A stretch of 64,000 nt of DNA, taken from contig NC_088680.1 in assembly GCF_950023065.1 (NCBI RefSeq), positions 23,052,559-23,116,558 of the forward strand. Reading direction: 5' to 3'. This document shows positions 23,941 to 34,199 of the stretch, in pieces. Position numbers and translations under genes: made by a program. The notes below the pieces were generated by a model. It saw only the letters and a list, made by a program, of their open reading frames with translations. It had not been told where the DNA came from and made no database searches. Each line of letters opens with the position of its first letter. The first letter of the stretch is position 1. Source of the DNA: Planococcus citri (taxonomy: Eukaryota > Arthropoda > Insecta > Hemiptera > Pseudococcidae).

Positions 23941-25340
23941 TCATCACTGTGACATGGTTGATTTACTTATGCACTACCTAGATGTAATAACGGTTATAGC
24001 TGTAGAAAAGGCAGCTAGCTACGCACACTTTGCAGCTAAGCTTTGCTTAGCTGTCTAGTTTTTGTTCGTTTTTTGTAACGATTGTAACGAGTACTTTCGA
24101 TGAGAATGCTAAAAATTCTGAACCTTTACACAGGGTATCCTAAAAAACTTGAAACGTGAGGTTTTTTAAAGAAAGGAAGTACAAAAGGTGCATTTTCATT
24201 TCATTAGTGAATGCTGGCGCTCTTAGGAATGGTTCAAACAGATAATTATTTTTCAAACTGGTTTCTGTTTTGAACCAGTTCTTGATATAAACACAAAAAA
24301 ACTGATTGGGAGGGGAAACCCGATCATCTCCAGTCCAGAATTGAAAATTAAATTTTTCCATGCAACTGGTGTTTTTGAGTACATATTTATTTCTGAAACA
24401 AAAAAGGGTATAACGACAGGACTTTTCTATCATACTGTAAGCATCTACGAAATTGTACTGTGCCCCAAAAAACATGAAAATAATCAAAAAGTGAACTTCA
24501 TCTTATCAAGTAGTTACCTATTATAAAAAATCCCTAATAGACAATGACTACTATGTTGTATTTTGAGTCTCGAGGACTAACCAAAAAAATTTTGAGCATT
24601 CTAACTCTACAATGAACTGACTCGAAGTGTCTTCAAAATAGGGTAATTTTTTTCAAAAAGTGATTTTAGTTGCTTTTGGATAGTTTGCTGATGCAGTACG
24701 TCGGTTGCCCTCTAAAAAGTACGATTCAAGTTTCCAAACCTCTCTGACCGATTGAAGGTGAAATTCGATGCCACTGTTGGTCCTCATACTAGCGGCTTGA
24801 AGACGAAAATATTGCAAAAATTACGATTTCTGATCAATTTTGGGGCCGTTTTCAGCCCATGAAAATATCTCCAGGGAAAAATTACCGCTGGGTTCGTGAT
24901 TAGCAGATTTGAATACCTTGATTACCGAGCTTTCTTCGATAATATCGACTTAATTTAATTCAAATGATCGTGAAAGAAAAAAGTTTATCGGCGTATTTTT
25001 GTTAAATAAATTTTTTAATGGTAGAATTGTGCCATAAAATTGATGAAAAATCTTAATTCTTGCAATCCATCATCTTCAAGATGGTGGTAAAAGGCTAAAA
25101 GCGGTACGAAAATTTTAAAGTCGTTAAGTCAGGGAAGTTTAGACACTCAATCGCTTCTGTTTTGGGAAAGGGGTGGTTGGTATAGAGATGCTGATCATTT
25201 TTGAAAAAATTAGCCCACTTTGAAGATACCTGACTCGATTCCATGAACGGCCAGGAGGCTTAACATTTTTCTGGGTACCTAGTCTCCCACTCGAAGTAAA
25301 CTTCTTCGCCAATTTTTTTCTGAATCTAGGTCACATTTTA

Positions 25341-26300
25341 TTTTTTTGCTTCACCCTAATGCATAATTTCAAGTTTAGTTATAACAAGAGTATAATTATT
25401 AAAAATTTAAAATTTAAAAACAAATATGTATTATTAAAAAATTGAAAAATTTTTTTAAAAAAATTTTGAACAGATGAAGTGAAATTCAAGTTCCTCAAAG
25501 CTTGCTTTAAACTTGTAGAATGATTGTTTTTTAGTGTCTCAGAAAATGGCAGTCGAAATTATTTTAAAAGTATATTATTTAGTTCACTTTTTTCATTTGA
25601 AACGCGGATAGTTAGTTGAAATTTATGATTATTGATCATGTGCAAAAATTTAATGTAGGTAAATTTGAACTCGGCACAGTCAAAAACTTTGTATGTGTGT
25701 TTGAATCTTTCATTTCTGGTACCCGATCTGTAGTGGGAATTTTCTATACGATGAGATTTTGAGATGGTATACTATTATCGAAAACTGAAAACTAATTATT
25801 GCCCGAATAAATAATTGAAACAAACGTGACCTGTTTATTTTTTTGAAAATTTCAATTACCATTTTTTTGGGGATAGGAGTGAACTAGAGTTTCAAAAATC
25901 CCGATAATCGAATCTTTAAATGCAAATAATTATGATAACCATAAATTTCCAAAAAACGAAAAAAAGTATTCATGATTTTCATAGTAAATTTTGAAATTTG
26001 AAACCTCTGCAGACAAATTAGAGCATGAGTCCAGTCGGAGACTCGCATTGTTTTTTGAGTCGCTCTCCAATATTGGCAGAAAACAATGAAAGACAACCCA
26101 TACTATTGAGTCTAGAATGTCTAGAACATTTTCGATATTATTTTGTGAAACTGATATCACGAGACGTTAAAATGAAAAAATTCTTTGAATTGATCTTGGT
26201 GTTTTTTGTCGTTATTTTTCATAATTCAAACACTCATATTGTACCTAATACGAGAAAAATCTAAATTAATCAAGAATTCAAGATAGAGGAAGGAGCGTCT
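25341..26300. other. Intergenic DNA between units II and III
   Basis: A/T-rich sequence. The frames at 25884-26264 overlap on both strands without domains. I see no gene. Confidence 0.35.
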
Positions 26301-26829
26301 CTGGACCATTAGAAAGTTTGACATTTTTTCTTCAGAAAACAAAAAATAGGTAGCAAAAACCCTCTTGCATTCAGAAAAATTGTTACCTATGTATTTAAGA
26401 AAATTGAATTGCTTAATCCATATAATCAGGCTTTTTTGTACGTTAAGGGGGGGGTCGACTACACTCTTCGCCCGCTTGGCTGTGTCACTGGGTATGTTGA
26501 ACTGCATCACAGCTTCAGAGGAGAGAAGCATTAAGAGCACAAGTTGATATTGCTTTTACTGTTCAAATATTGAGGAACTCATTTTTTTTAGTCAAAATGA
26601 GCTTCTAAAACAACTAATCATTATCACTTCACCACGTACTACTTTTCTCAGCTTCCAAGGGGTTATCTAATATGTAAGTCCCAAAAGTCTACCGTTTGAC
26701 AGTGATGCTGGAGAATGAGAAAATGCTGCAAAAGTCCGGGTTTCTGCTCAAAAGTCTTATATTTTTTATCAGAAATTCTTTAGTTTCGTAATTTTATTAT
26801 TCTTCGAACGTCAGAAAAAGTAGCAACAC

Positions 26830-26965
26830 TGTAGTGCCAATTTTTTGTTCATTACTGCTAACTTCAAAACTTGGAAAAAAATTAAGGTATAGGTTTTTGG
26901 CTATTTTTCTGTTGTTTTTTTTTTTTTTTAGCAGTAATGACCCAAAAATTTGCATCACTGCGTTT
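26830..26965. repeat. Small hairpin repeat, copy 3
   Basis: GTAGTGCCAATTTTTTG and TTCATTACTGCTAAC face TTAGCAGTAATGACCC and AAATTTGCATCACTGCG, as in the copies at 16955 and 19900. Confidence 0.65.
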
Positions 26966-27117
26966 CGAAAAAATTTTCAAAACACCAATGTATCCAACAG
27001 TACCTAAGCAATTTGCAAATTTTCAATCGTTCAGTAGTAGAGTTACCCTATCCCTGGATAGAGAAATCGTTGAGTATTTTAAATGTTTGAATTACTTATT
27101 GGATTGATATTTTCTAG

Positions 27118-27246
27118 GTTCGGTATAAAACTTTCCCAACCTGGATCTCTTTGAAAGTATATCTATGAGTGATTCGCATGACCAGGTGTTTCAATCTGTA
27201 TTGATTTTCTAATCAACAAAGACGAAAATTACTTACTGAATAGTGT
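27118..27246 (+). pseudogene. Broken chemoreceptor-like exon, copy 3
   Basis: Follows ATTTTCTAG. The residues FPTWISLKVYL read before a stop, and SDSHDQVFQSVLIF reads in another frame. The block is then cut by the insertion at 27247. Confidence 0.45.
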
Positions 27247-28622
27247 CAGGCATCGCAAGTGGTCATTTTAATAATGACTTGGTCATTTTTTTCAATCTTG
27301 GTCATTAAAAGTCATTTTTTTCGAGAAAGTCATTTTTAGGTCCTTATTTTCATGGTTTTCCCTCGTCTTTAAATTTTTTTTAAATTTTACACAAAAAAAA
27401 GAGAAATGTAACAGTTATTCCAAATATTTCATCATTTTTTTCTATTTTTATACTTTAATGGAAATTGATGTTACTTAGTTGTTAGTTTCATGAAAATATT
27501 CCAAATAAAAATACAGTAAAAGCTCGTTATAACGCTTTCGGTTATAACGCTGATTTTCTCTGGTCCCTAGACAACCCCATTTAAACCAATGTAAAATTAT
27601 TCGCGATATAATGCTCATGAGCGATTATAAATCGCGCTTTAACGCTCTAAAATTTAAGAAAAATCACATTTTTAAAATGATTTTGACAATAAAAAACCAA
27701 TTTTTTGCGACAAAAAAGCTTACTTTCATGTAAAAAATTTGCACTTTCTGAAAATTTCGGCCGCAAGAGCAGTTTTTTTGTGCAATTCTTACAGTTTTGA
27801 TTTTAGAAACAGTAAAAAAAACTTTTATCGCAAAATTTTGCAAAAGTTGCAGTTATACAAACAAGTAAAATTACTTTCGATTTTGGCCAGAAAAAGTAAG
27901 ATTTTTCAATAACCTTATCAAACTTTAATAGAAGCTTGATTACAATTCTTACAAAAAAGACAGTTAAGTATCTAGAATTTTTACAAAAGAGTAGAGTTCT
28001 AAATTTTTTGTCATAATCTTGAGAAAAAAACTGAAAAGTGAAATTTTTCAAAACTTTGGTAAGCTATATTGATTACTTTTTAGTTTTTTGGAAAATTTGG
28101 AACAAGAATGCAAGGCTTTCTGAAAATTTTGACCACAGAAAACAATTTTGTAAAACTGACATTACTATTCATATTATTTATAGCAGACCTCAAAATCAAA
28201 GTAAAATTTCAGTTTTTTTTCATTTTCAATTGGAACAGTTGTTCAAATTCAAAATTAAGTTCACGTTTTCACTTCTTTTATTACGCTCTTTTTGCTTTAA
28301 AACAAGAATTCGCGGTATTACGCTCAACAGCATTAAAACGAGAATTTTGATTATAACGCATTTCGGCTTATAACGCTCTTTTTTTTTGATCAATTGAAGA
28401 GCGTTATAACGAGCTTTTACTGTAATTTCAAAGCTTTTTTGCCGCGTACATTTTTAGCTTGAAATGTTATCAGTTCATAGCCAATAAAATGAATTGTGTT
28501 GGTTGATATAGGGTCTAAACATCTAGAAATCGAAAATATTAAAGTCATTTTTTAGTCATTTTTTTGGTGACAAAAGGTCATTAAAGTCATTATTTTTTTT
28601 CAAAATTCAATTGCGATGCCTG
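27247..28622. mobile_element. DNA transposon relic, CAGGCATCGCAA inverted termini
   Basis: Ends are CAGGCATCGCAA and TTGCGATGCCTG, flanked by a 6-bp duplication TAGTGT (27241-27246 and 28623-28628). Removing the element restores GAATAGTGTGTTG, which matches the empty site GAATAGGGTGTTG in unit II at 20699. Excluding the nested insertion it is about 465 bp and non-coding, rich in GGTCATT words. The ends are hAT-like in their CAGG start, but a 6-bp target duplication is not the usual 8, so I leave the superfamily open. Confidence 0.8.
27514..28422. mobile_element. Nested pogo/Tc1-like MITE, 909 bp
   Basis: Starts CAGTAAAAGCTCGTTATAAC and ends with its inverse (GTTATAACGAGCTTTTACTG), flanked by TA on both sides (27512-27513, 28423-28424). 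Subterminal repeats of GTTATAACGCT and TTATAACGCTC occur at both ends. No transposase frame is present. The TA duplication and CAGTA start fit the pogo branch of Tc1/mariner. It sits inside the CAGGCATCGCAA element, which sits inside triplicated unit III, giving a clear order of insertion. Confidence 0.85.
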
Positions 28623-30500
28623 TAGTGTGTTGTATGTTTTAAAATTTCAAAAAGTTGGCCGTAGTATAACAAAATGAGTTTTTACTACTTACCTACAAGT
28701 ATTCTAAAAAATTGGCCAGTCACGTGGAATTGAACATTTATTAGGCTTTTGAACTTTCAAGCTGTAATTTATTTGATTCTTCGAATTCAAAAACAATTAT
28801 ATTATGTCAATCAATTTTTATAATAAACGTTTTGTGGGTATAGTTCTTTTTAAAAATTAAGTAGACAGTATAATAAAGATTTTAAAAAAAAACAGGGGTT
28901 CTCAAGCAAGGAACAGCATCTCATGTAATAAACTGTCCAAAAATCACCATTTTGGGATTGTTCTGAGATATAAATAAGTTTTAAAAAATGTCAAGCTTGT
29001 TTACAATTCCCTGGGTAATTTATCACAAGCAGGATAATATTGTAAACTCTCATTTTCCATGAAAATCGAGCGTTTTTGAACAAATTTTACAAGACTAAGG
29101 TTGCAGAGTGTACAATTTTCTGACATACTATTTCTGAAGCTATGCTCGGGAAATATTCAAGAAAAACTGTTTTAAAAAATATCTACTTACCAATAAGAAC
29201 CCTATCTAAATTTTACAATTTTGAGATAAATTTTTAAACGGTTCATGTCTTATTTTTGAATGAAAAAAGAAAGCGAGATGATTTTCAACATTTTTTCTGT
29301 TCGATGATGATGTTGAAAATTCTGAACCTTTACATAGGGTGTCCAGAAAAACTTGAAACGTGTGGTCTTTTGAAGAATTTAATTACAAATGGTGCATTTT
29401 CATTTCATGAGTGAATGTTAGGCACTCTCAGAAATGGTTCAAACAAACAATTATTTTTTAATCCGGTTTCTGTTTTGAGCCAGTTCTTGATAAACACTAA
29501 GAAACTGAGTAGGAAAAAGCCGGACCATCTCAACTCCACAATTTCATTTCTGAAACGAAAAGAGGTGGGCAGATAGAAAATTGTATTGTGACACCCCCCC
29601 CCCCCCACATGAAAATAATCAAAAAATAAACTTCATCTTAGCATTAGATCAACTATCTAAATTACCTTCTGTAGCTGGAAAAACGTTCTTTGTCATTATT
29701 AATTGATCTGAAGAAGTGTACTTCGAGTCGAGGACTATCCAGAAAAATGTTGAGCATTCCAACTGTACAATGAACTGACTTAAAGTGTCTTCAAAACAGG
29801 GTAATTTTTTTTTTAAAAAGTGATTTTTGTCGCTTTTGGATAATGTTGCTTATGCAGTACCTCGGACGTCGGTTGCCCTCTGAAAAATGCGAGTCAAGTT
29901 TCTAAACCGCCCTGACCGATTGAAGCTGAAATTCGATGCCTCTGTCGGTCTTCTACCATCGCAGCGGCTTGAAAAAGAAAATATTGCAAAAATTACGATT
30001 TCTCATCAATTTTGTGGCAGTTTTCAACCAATGAAAATATCTCCTGGGAAACAATCCCGCTGGATTCGTGATTAGCAGGTTTGAATATCTTGATTACCAA
30101 ACCTTCTACGACAATGTCGACTGAATTTGATCCAAATGATCGTGAAAAATAAAGTTTATCGGAGTATTTTTGTTGAATAAAACTTTTAATGGTAGAATAG
30201 TCCCATAAAATTGATGAAAAATCTCAATTCTTTCGATCTATCATCTTCAAGATGGTGGTAAAAAGCTAAAAGGGGTATACAAATTTTTAAAATCGCTTAG
30301 TCAAGGAGTCAAGTCAATCAGTAGCTTCTGTTTTGGGGAAGAGGGTGGTATAGAGATACTGCACTTTTTTTTCAAAAATGAGCCCACTTTGAAGATATCT
30401 GATTCGGCTTCATGAACGGCCAGAAGGCTTGAAATGTTTCTGGGTAGTTTCCTATTCGAAGTAAACTTCCTCGCCCATTTTTTTCTGAATCTAGTAGGTC

Positions 30501-31718
30501 ACATTTTATTACGAAAATAATTCAAGCCCCTTAAAGTGGGTAGGTATGCTTTGAAAAGGATGGTCAAGGATTTAAATACTTTTGGATTAGATAAATGTTT
30601 TGGAAGAATTTATCCAATTTTGAACAAATCTTTCCATTGCTCTAAATGTTAAATTTTGAAGAAAATTGTGCATAATGAAGATAATAGTGTTACCGGAGAA
30701 ACAAATTATTTCAAAAGTTCATTCAGGTTTTTTTGTAGCGCGAATGGAATCAAATGATAAAAAAAGTATTTACGATTTCCCTCTTTTAATGTATGATCGT
30801 GCACGCGGATCTTGAAAAAAATTACATCACTGAAAAGAGGATAAAATTTTCTTCTGATATAAAAAAATTATGAGATTATCGAGGTGGATTTTGAGAAAAA
30901 CAGTCTCAATTCATTTCTTGCAACCTTTTTCTCCTAACAGTAAGCAGCTTTTAGGCGAAGAATTCCTTTTTTTTAACCCTTTCGAAGTTCTGGGCGTTTC
31001 ATCATAATATAAGAAATTACTCCAAGGTTTCAAAATGAAAAAAAAATCACCTCTAAAAAAATTTTCACGTCGCAAAAGAAGAAATTTGAAAAAAAATTAC
31101 TTACATTCTTTAGATCGTATAAAGTGTCTACGTGGTATCAATTCTTCCTCCCCCTCCCCCTCCCACTCTTTCTGCGATTTTACCTCAGACCTCAGGATTT
31201 CTACGCGTACAACGCAAGTATTCGTCCTGATCGTACCAGGTATGAAACCTATCAACACCCTTTTTTAACGCGCAAACATGATTTAGCGAAGAAGAAGAGT
31301 ATAAGTAATAGAAAATTTAGTCAAAAAAAGAGAGAAGAAGAAAAAAAAGCTAAACCTTTCGAAGAAAAAGAGCTTTTTAAGGTGTTCTCGTTACTTACGT
31401 ACGTTAGATTTGGCAAATAGAAGAGGGAAAAAAACGAAATACGAGTAAAATAAATTTCATTTTTAAACTGTCGCGTGTTCCGTTAGATTAACGCCGCCGC
31501 CGCGCCGAGAACGAGAAATTTGTAATTGAAATTCGTTTCTGGTTCGTGTAAGTAGTGTGTAGGTGTAGGTAGGTGTTCGTGCTGCCAGGAACCTATCTTG
31601 TATAGGTATACCCTTTTTGTGAGCTATGTAATTGCATTCTAATAAGTTGTGAAAAAAAATCCTTATATTCTATACCGTGTAGCTAATTTTTTGTCGCTTT
31701 GTTTTCGTCTGTTTATAG
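30501..31718. other. Sequence upstream of the first visible Shaw exon
   Basis: Includes a repeat fragment shared with 6571-6720 (30976-31090) and a C-rich tract at 31145-31170. A more G+C-rich stretch with GCCGCCGCCGCGCCGAG at 31493 precedes the exon. The open frames at 31035-31420 overlap the repeat and have no domain. The last part must be intron if the Shaw gene begins upstream of the window, since no T1-domain exon is seen here. Confidence 0.4.
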
Positions 31719-31913
31719 CACAGAGATACGCAAGAGACCTTGGCGGTGTTAGATCGATTAGATTTAGATACGGAGAAACCCAGCGATGAAGAAATGGCCA
31801 GAAAATTCGGCTTCGAAGACGCATTTATCAGGGGTAGACTGTCGTGGTGGCAACGTAAAAAGCCCTACTTGTGGGCGTTGTTCGACGAACCTTATTCATC
31901 AACTGCTGCCAAA
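31719..31913 (+). CDS. Shaw: Shaw (Kv3-type) potassium channel, internal exon linking T1 to S1
   Basis: This exon of exactly 65 codons starts after the acceptor TCTGTTTATAG and ends at a donor AAA|GTAATG, both phase 0. The product begins HRDTQETLAVLDRLDLDTEK, contains ARKFGFED and SWWQ, and ends LFDEPYSSTAAK. This is the conserved linker between the cytoplasmic tetramerisation domain and S1 in insect Shaw channels. It joins in frame to the exon at 42099, across a junction that reads as in other insects (...AAK then [I/V]IG[I/V]VSVFF). Exons for the T1 domain, including the zinc-binding Cys pair, are not in the window and must lie further 5'. Confidence 0.93.
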
Positions 31914-33129
31914 GTAATGTAACGGCTATGCCATTAAAACCTTATTATAGCGTCACGTTGCGATACGACGACGAAACGACGATACGACGATGGGTCGAGT
32001 CGAGTCGCGCTCTATATAGGACCGAAGAAGTGTGAAAAAAAATTTAATTGAACTATCTATGGGTATTTTCTTGCTTACGATTCGGCTGCGCGAGTATACG
32101 TATAATAATTATCATTTATCAACGAGAAAGAGGATTTTGGTGGGTTTTTTGCTGCGTGGAAAACGATGGCGATGTGAATAACCTGGTTGTTTTTACGTTC
32201 GAGGATCGATTTTAGGGGATACCAGATGGTGTTAGGGATATGATAAGGATGTTCAAATTGTATGAATTAATCGACACTAACGTTATGTGAGGTATAAGAT
32301 TTAAAAAATCAAAGTTTGAACAAATTGAGATAGATGGCTGAAATTTAGTTTATAAGTACCTACGTTATTTTTGATCTCACGAACCGATTGATGATGATTT
32401 TGAAGCATTCTGGAGCTTTTATCCACTTTTTGAATTTTTTGGTTTTTAAAAAGTCTCGGAAAAAAAGACGAAATTCCAAACAAAATTCGGTTCTAAAGAA
32501 CTTGCTGAAATTTTTTTTGAAACATTTAAAGTATCTTTATTCGAAGTTCACAATATTTGTTGATGTTTTTGTTATCGTTCGTGAATTTTTTAGAATTATT
32601 TTCATGATCATTTCCGTGATTGAAGCATTTTTGGTTCTGAACAAAACATGCAAATTGTTGATGTAAAAATTAGCGATGCGACAAACGATAATTATGTTGA
32701 AATCTGAAATCCTCTTGTAATCAGCAAATGAGAGTTTTAAACAAAAAATAACTTGTCGACGGTTACTATTAAGTTTTGGACTTGACAATTATCGAATCGA
32801 ATGATGATTAAAAATAAACGCCGATTCCAACAAGCTATACCTATACTCATTTTTTCTCTGAAATGATTAGACGATGAGCTTTTTTAAAAATGTCCTTTTG
32901 ATGTGGACTGTAAATAATCAAAACAAACATTGGAAGTAATGAATACACAAAAAAAGTTACTCGGTGTAAGATCTCAACCAACGAGAAAGCTAAATTTTAC
33001 TCGAGAGTCGGAGAGTGTGTTTCTTCCTTCAAAAGAATCGAAAATACAACTGCTAATAGTCCAGTGGCAAAATGTATATTTTAAGCAATAAACGGCAAAT
33101 CATGATAAAGCTATGAAATTTGGTATGAT

Positions 33130-33780
33130 GAACAAGGACACCAAAAGGAAATTTTTGAGCCCGGGAGCCCATCGCCAAGTCCCATAGGAAGGGAAGGAGG
33201 GTGATTTGGGGGGTGGGTGCAACCCCCATTTTTCAAAATGGGGCTATCGGCGCGATATTGGTATCAATTCCATATGACTGAACCCCGCTGAGTTCGAAAA
33301 TACCATTACTTTCAAAATCTGAGGAAGAGGCATGCCTCAAATTTGAGATTTTCTGAGTAAAGTTTTTACATTTTTCTCAAAAATACCCCAAAATTACAGT
33401 TTTTTAACCCTAGACGACACGCTGACCTTCCATCGGCATTTTTAAGGTCATTTTCGGATTCTACAGGTCAATTACAATGCGAATCGACCATCAATACTTT
33501 CGCATACCTCTACCGCGAGTGCACAGAGGGGTCAAAAGGGGTTAAAAATTGGCAGTTTTTCGACATTTTCTTACAAAAATCACGGTTTTTGAACTGTGCA
33601 CCGGATATAATTGGCGGAAGAAGGTTCTAATGGTGATTTTCGAATTCTACAGATCAAATACTATCGAATAAGGCTCAGAGCCACTTTTTACACCCCTCCA
33701 GGGAGGGAAGAGAGGGGGTCAAATTTGACTCTCATCTTGCTTATGTTGAATTAATTTTAGAAATGTAATTAATATAAGTA
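33130..33780. other. Probable dispersed repeat, unclassified
   Basis: Has an unusual texture: GGGGGGTGGGTGCAACCCCC, evenly spaced phrases such as TCTACAGGTCAATTAC and TCTACAGATCAAATAC about 180 bp apart, and no open frame. The internal echo suggests an old tandem structure. No second full copy is in the window. Confidence 0.35.
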
Positions 33781-33874
33781 TACATTTACTTACCATCGTG
33801 ATAATAATATTGGTATCGATGTTTTTCGTACCGCCGAACCCAAATTTTCAATTATTTTTTTAATTCCAGCCTCG

Positions 33875-34196
33875 GGGGGGGGGGCACCATATGAGGGGTG
33901 GGTCCATTTTTCACGAAAAATCGACATGTATATCAAAATGTAGGTTTTTGAGGGCGATGATTTCAAAAATGCTATCGATTTTTCATTTTGGTGCAACCCA
34001 AGGGGATGATACTGCGTTCAAGGGGTGGGGATGAAATTTTTCACAAAAAATCGACTTGTATATCAAAATGTAAGTTTTGGAGGACGCTGATTTCAAAAAT
34101 GCTATCGATTTTTCATTTGGGTCCAACCAAGGGGATGATACTGCATTCAAGGGGTGGGGGATGGAATTTTTCACAAAAAATCGACTTGTGCAAAAC
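33875..34196. repeat. 130-bp tandem repeat, about 2.5 copies
   Basis: The block GATTTCAAAAATGCTATCG occurs at 33959 and 34089. AAGGGGTGGG, TTTTTCACAAAAAATCGACT and ATCAAAATGTAAG recur at the same spacing. The first, partial copy starts near ATGAGGGGTGGG at 33889. It creates overlapping open frames on both strands, which I do not call genes. Confidence 0.75.
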
Positions 34197-34199
34197 CGA

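Larger units (their letters stand above)
21323..24058. mobile_element. 2.7-kb insertion interrupting unit II
   Basis: Inferred by comparing unit II with the uninterrupted unit III. The repeat breaks after TTTTCAACATTTTT (21307-21322) and resumes near 24059. The inserted DNA starts AGTGTGCGTAGCACACTATT and near its other end contains the inverted word CTACGCACACT (24023-24033), followed by a short stem TTGCAGCTAAGC/GCTTAGCTG. There is no transposase. It includes the features at 21697-23940, so it may be composite. Confidence 0.5.
19371..25340. repeat. Triplicated segment, unit II, split by an insertion
   Basis: Second copy: GCAAAAACCCTCTTGC (19387), hairpin (19900-20030), exon-like block (20561), GGAATTGAACTTTTATTAGG (20780), then an interruption at about 21323-24058. 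It resumes at TTTTTTGTAACGATTGTAACG (24070) and continues through GTGTCTTCAAAATAGGG (24630) and CATCATCTTCAAGATG (25068). Confidence 0.7.
26300..30500. repeat. Triplicated segment, unit III, with a nested transposon
   Basis: Third copy: GCAAAAACCCTCTTGC (26355), hairpin (26830-26965), exon-like block (27118), interruption at 27247-28622, GGAATTGAACATTTATTAGG (28725), TAGGGTGTCCAG (29335), GTGTCTTCAAAACAGGG (29787), CATCTTCAAGATG (30243). Order and orientation match unit II. Confidence 0.7.

Noticed and set aside
24140..24487. 115-codon minus-strand frame
   Set aside because: Lies in the repeated block of triplicated unit II and is broken in units I and III.
31914..31922. Extension of the first Shaw exon to the TAA at 31922
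   Set aside because: GTAATG at 31914 is a donor, and splicing to 42099 restores the conserved order AAK-VIGIVSVFF.
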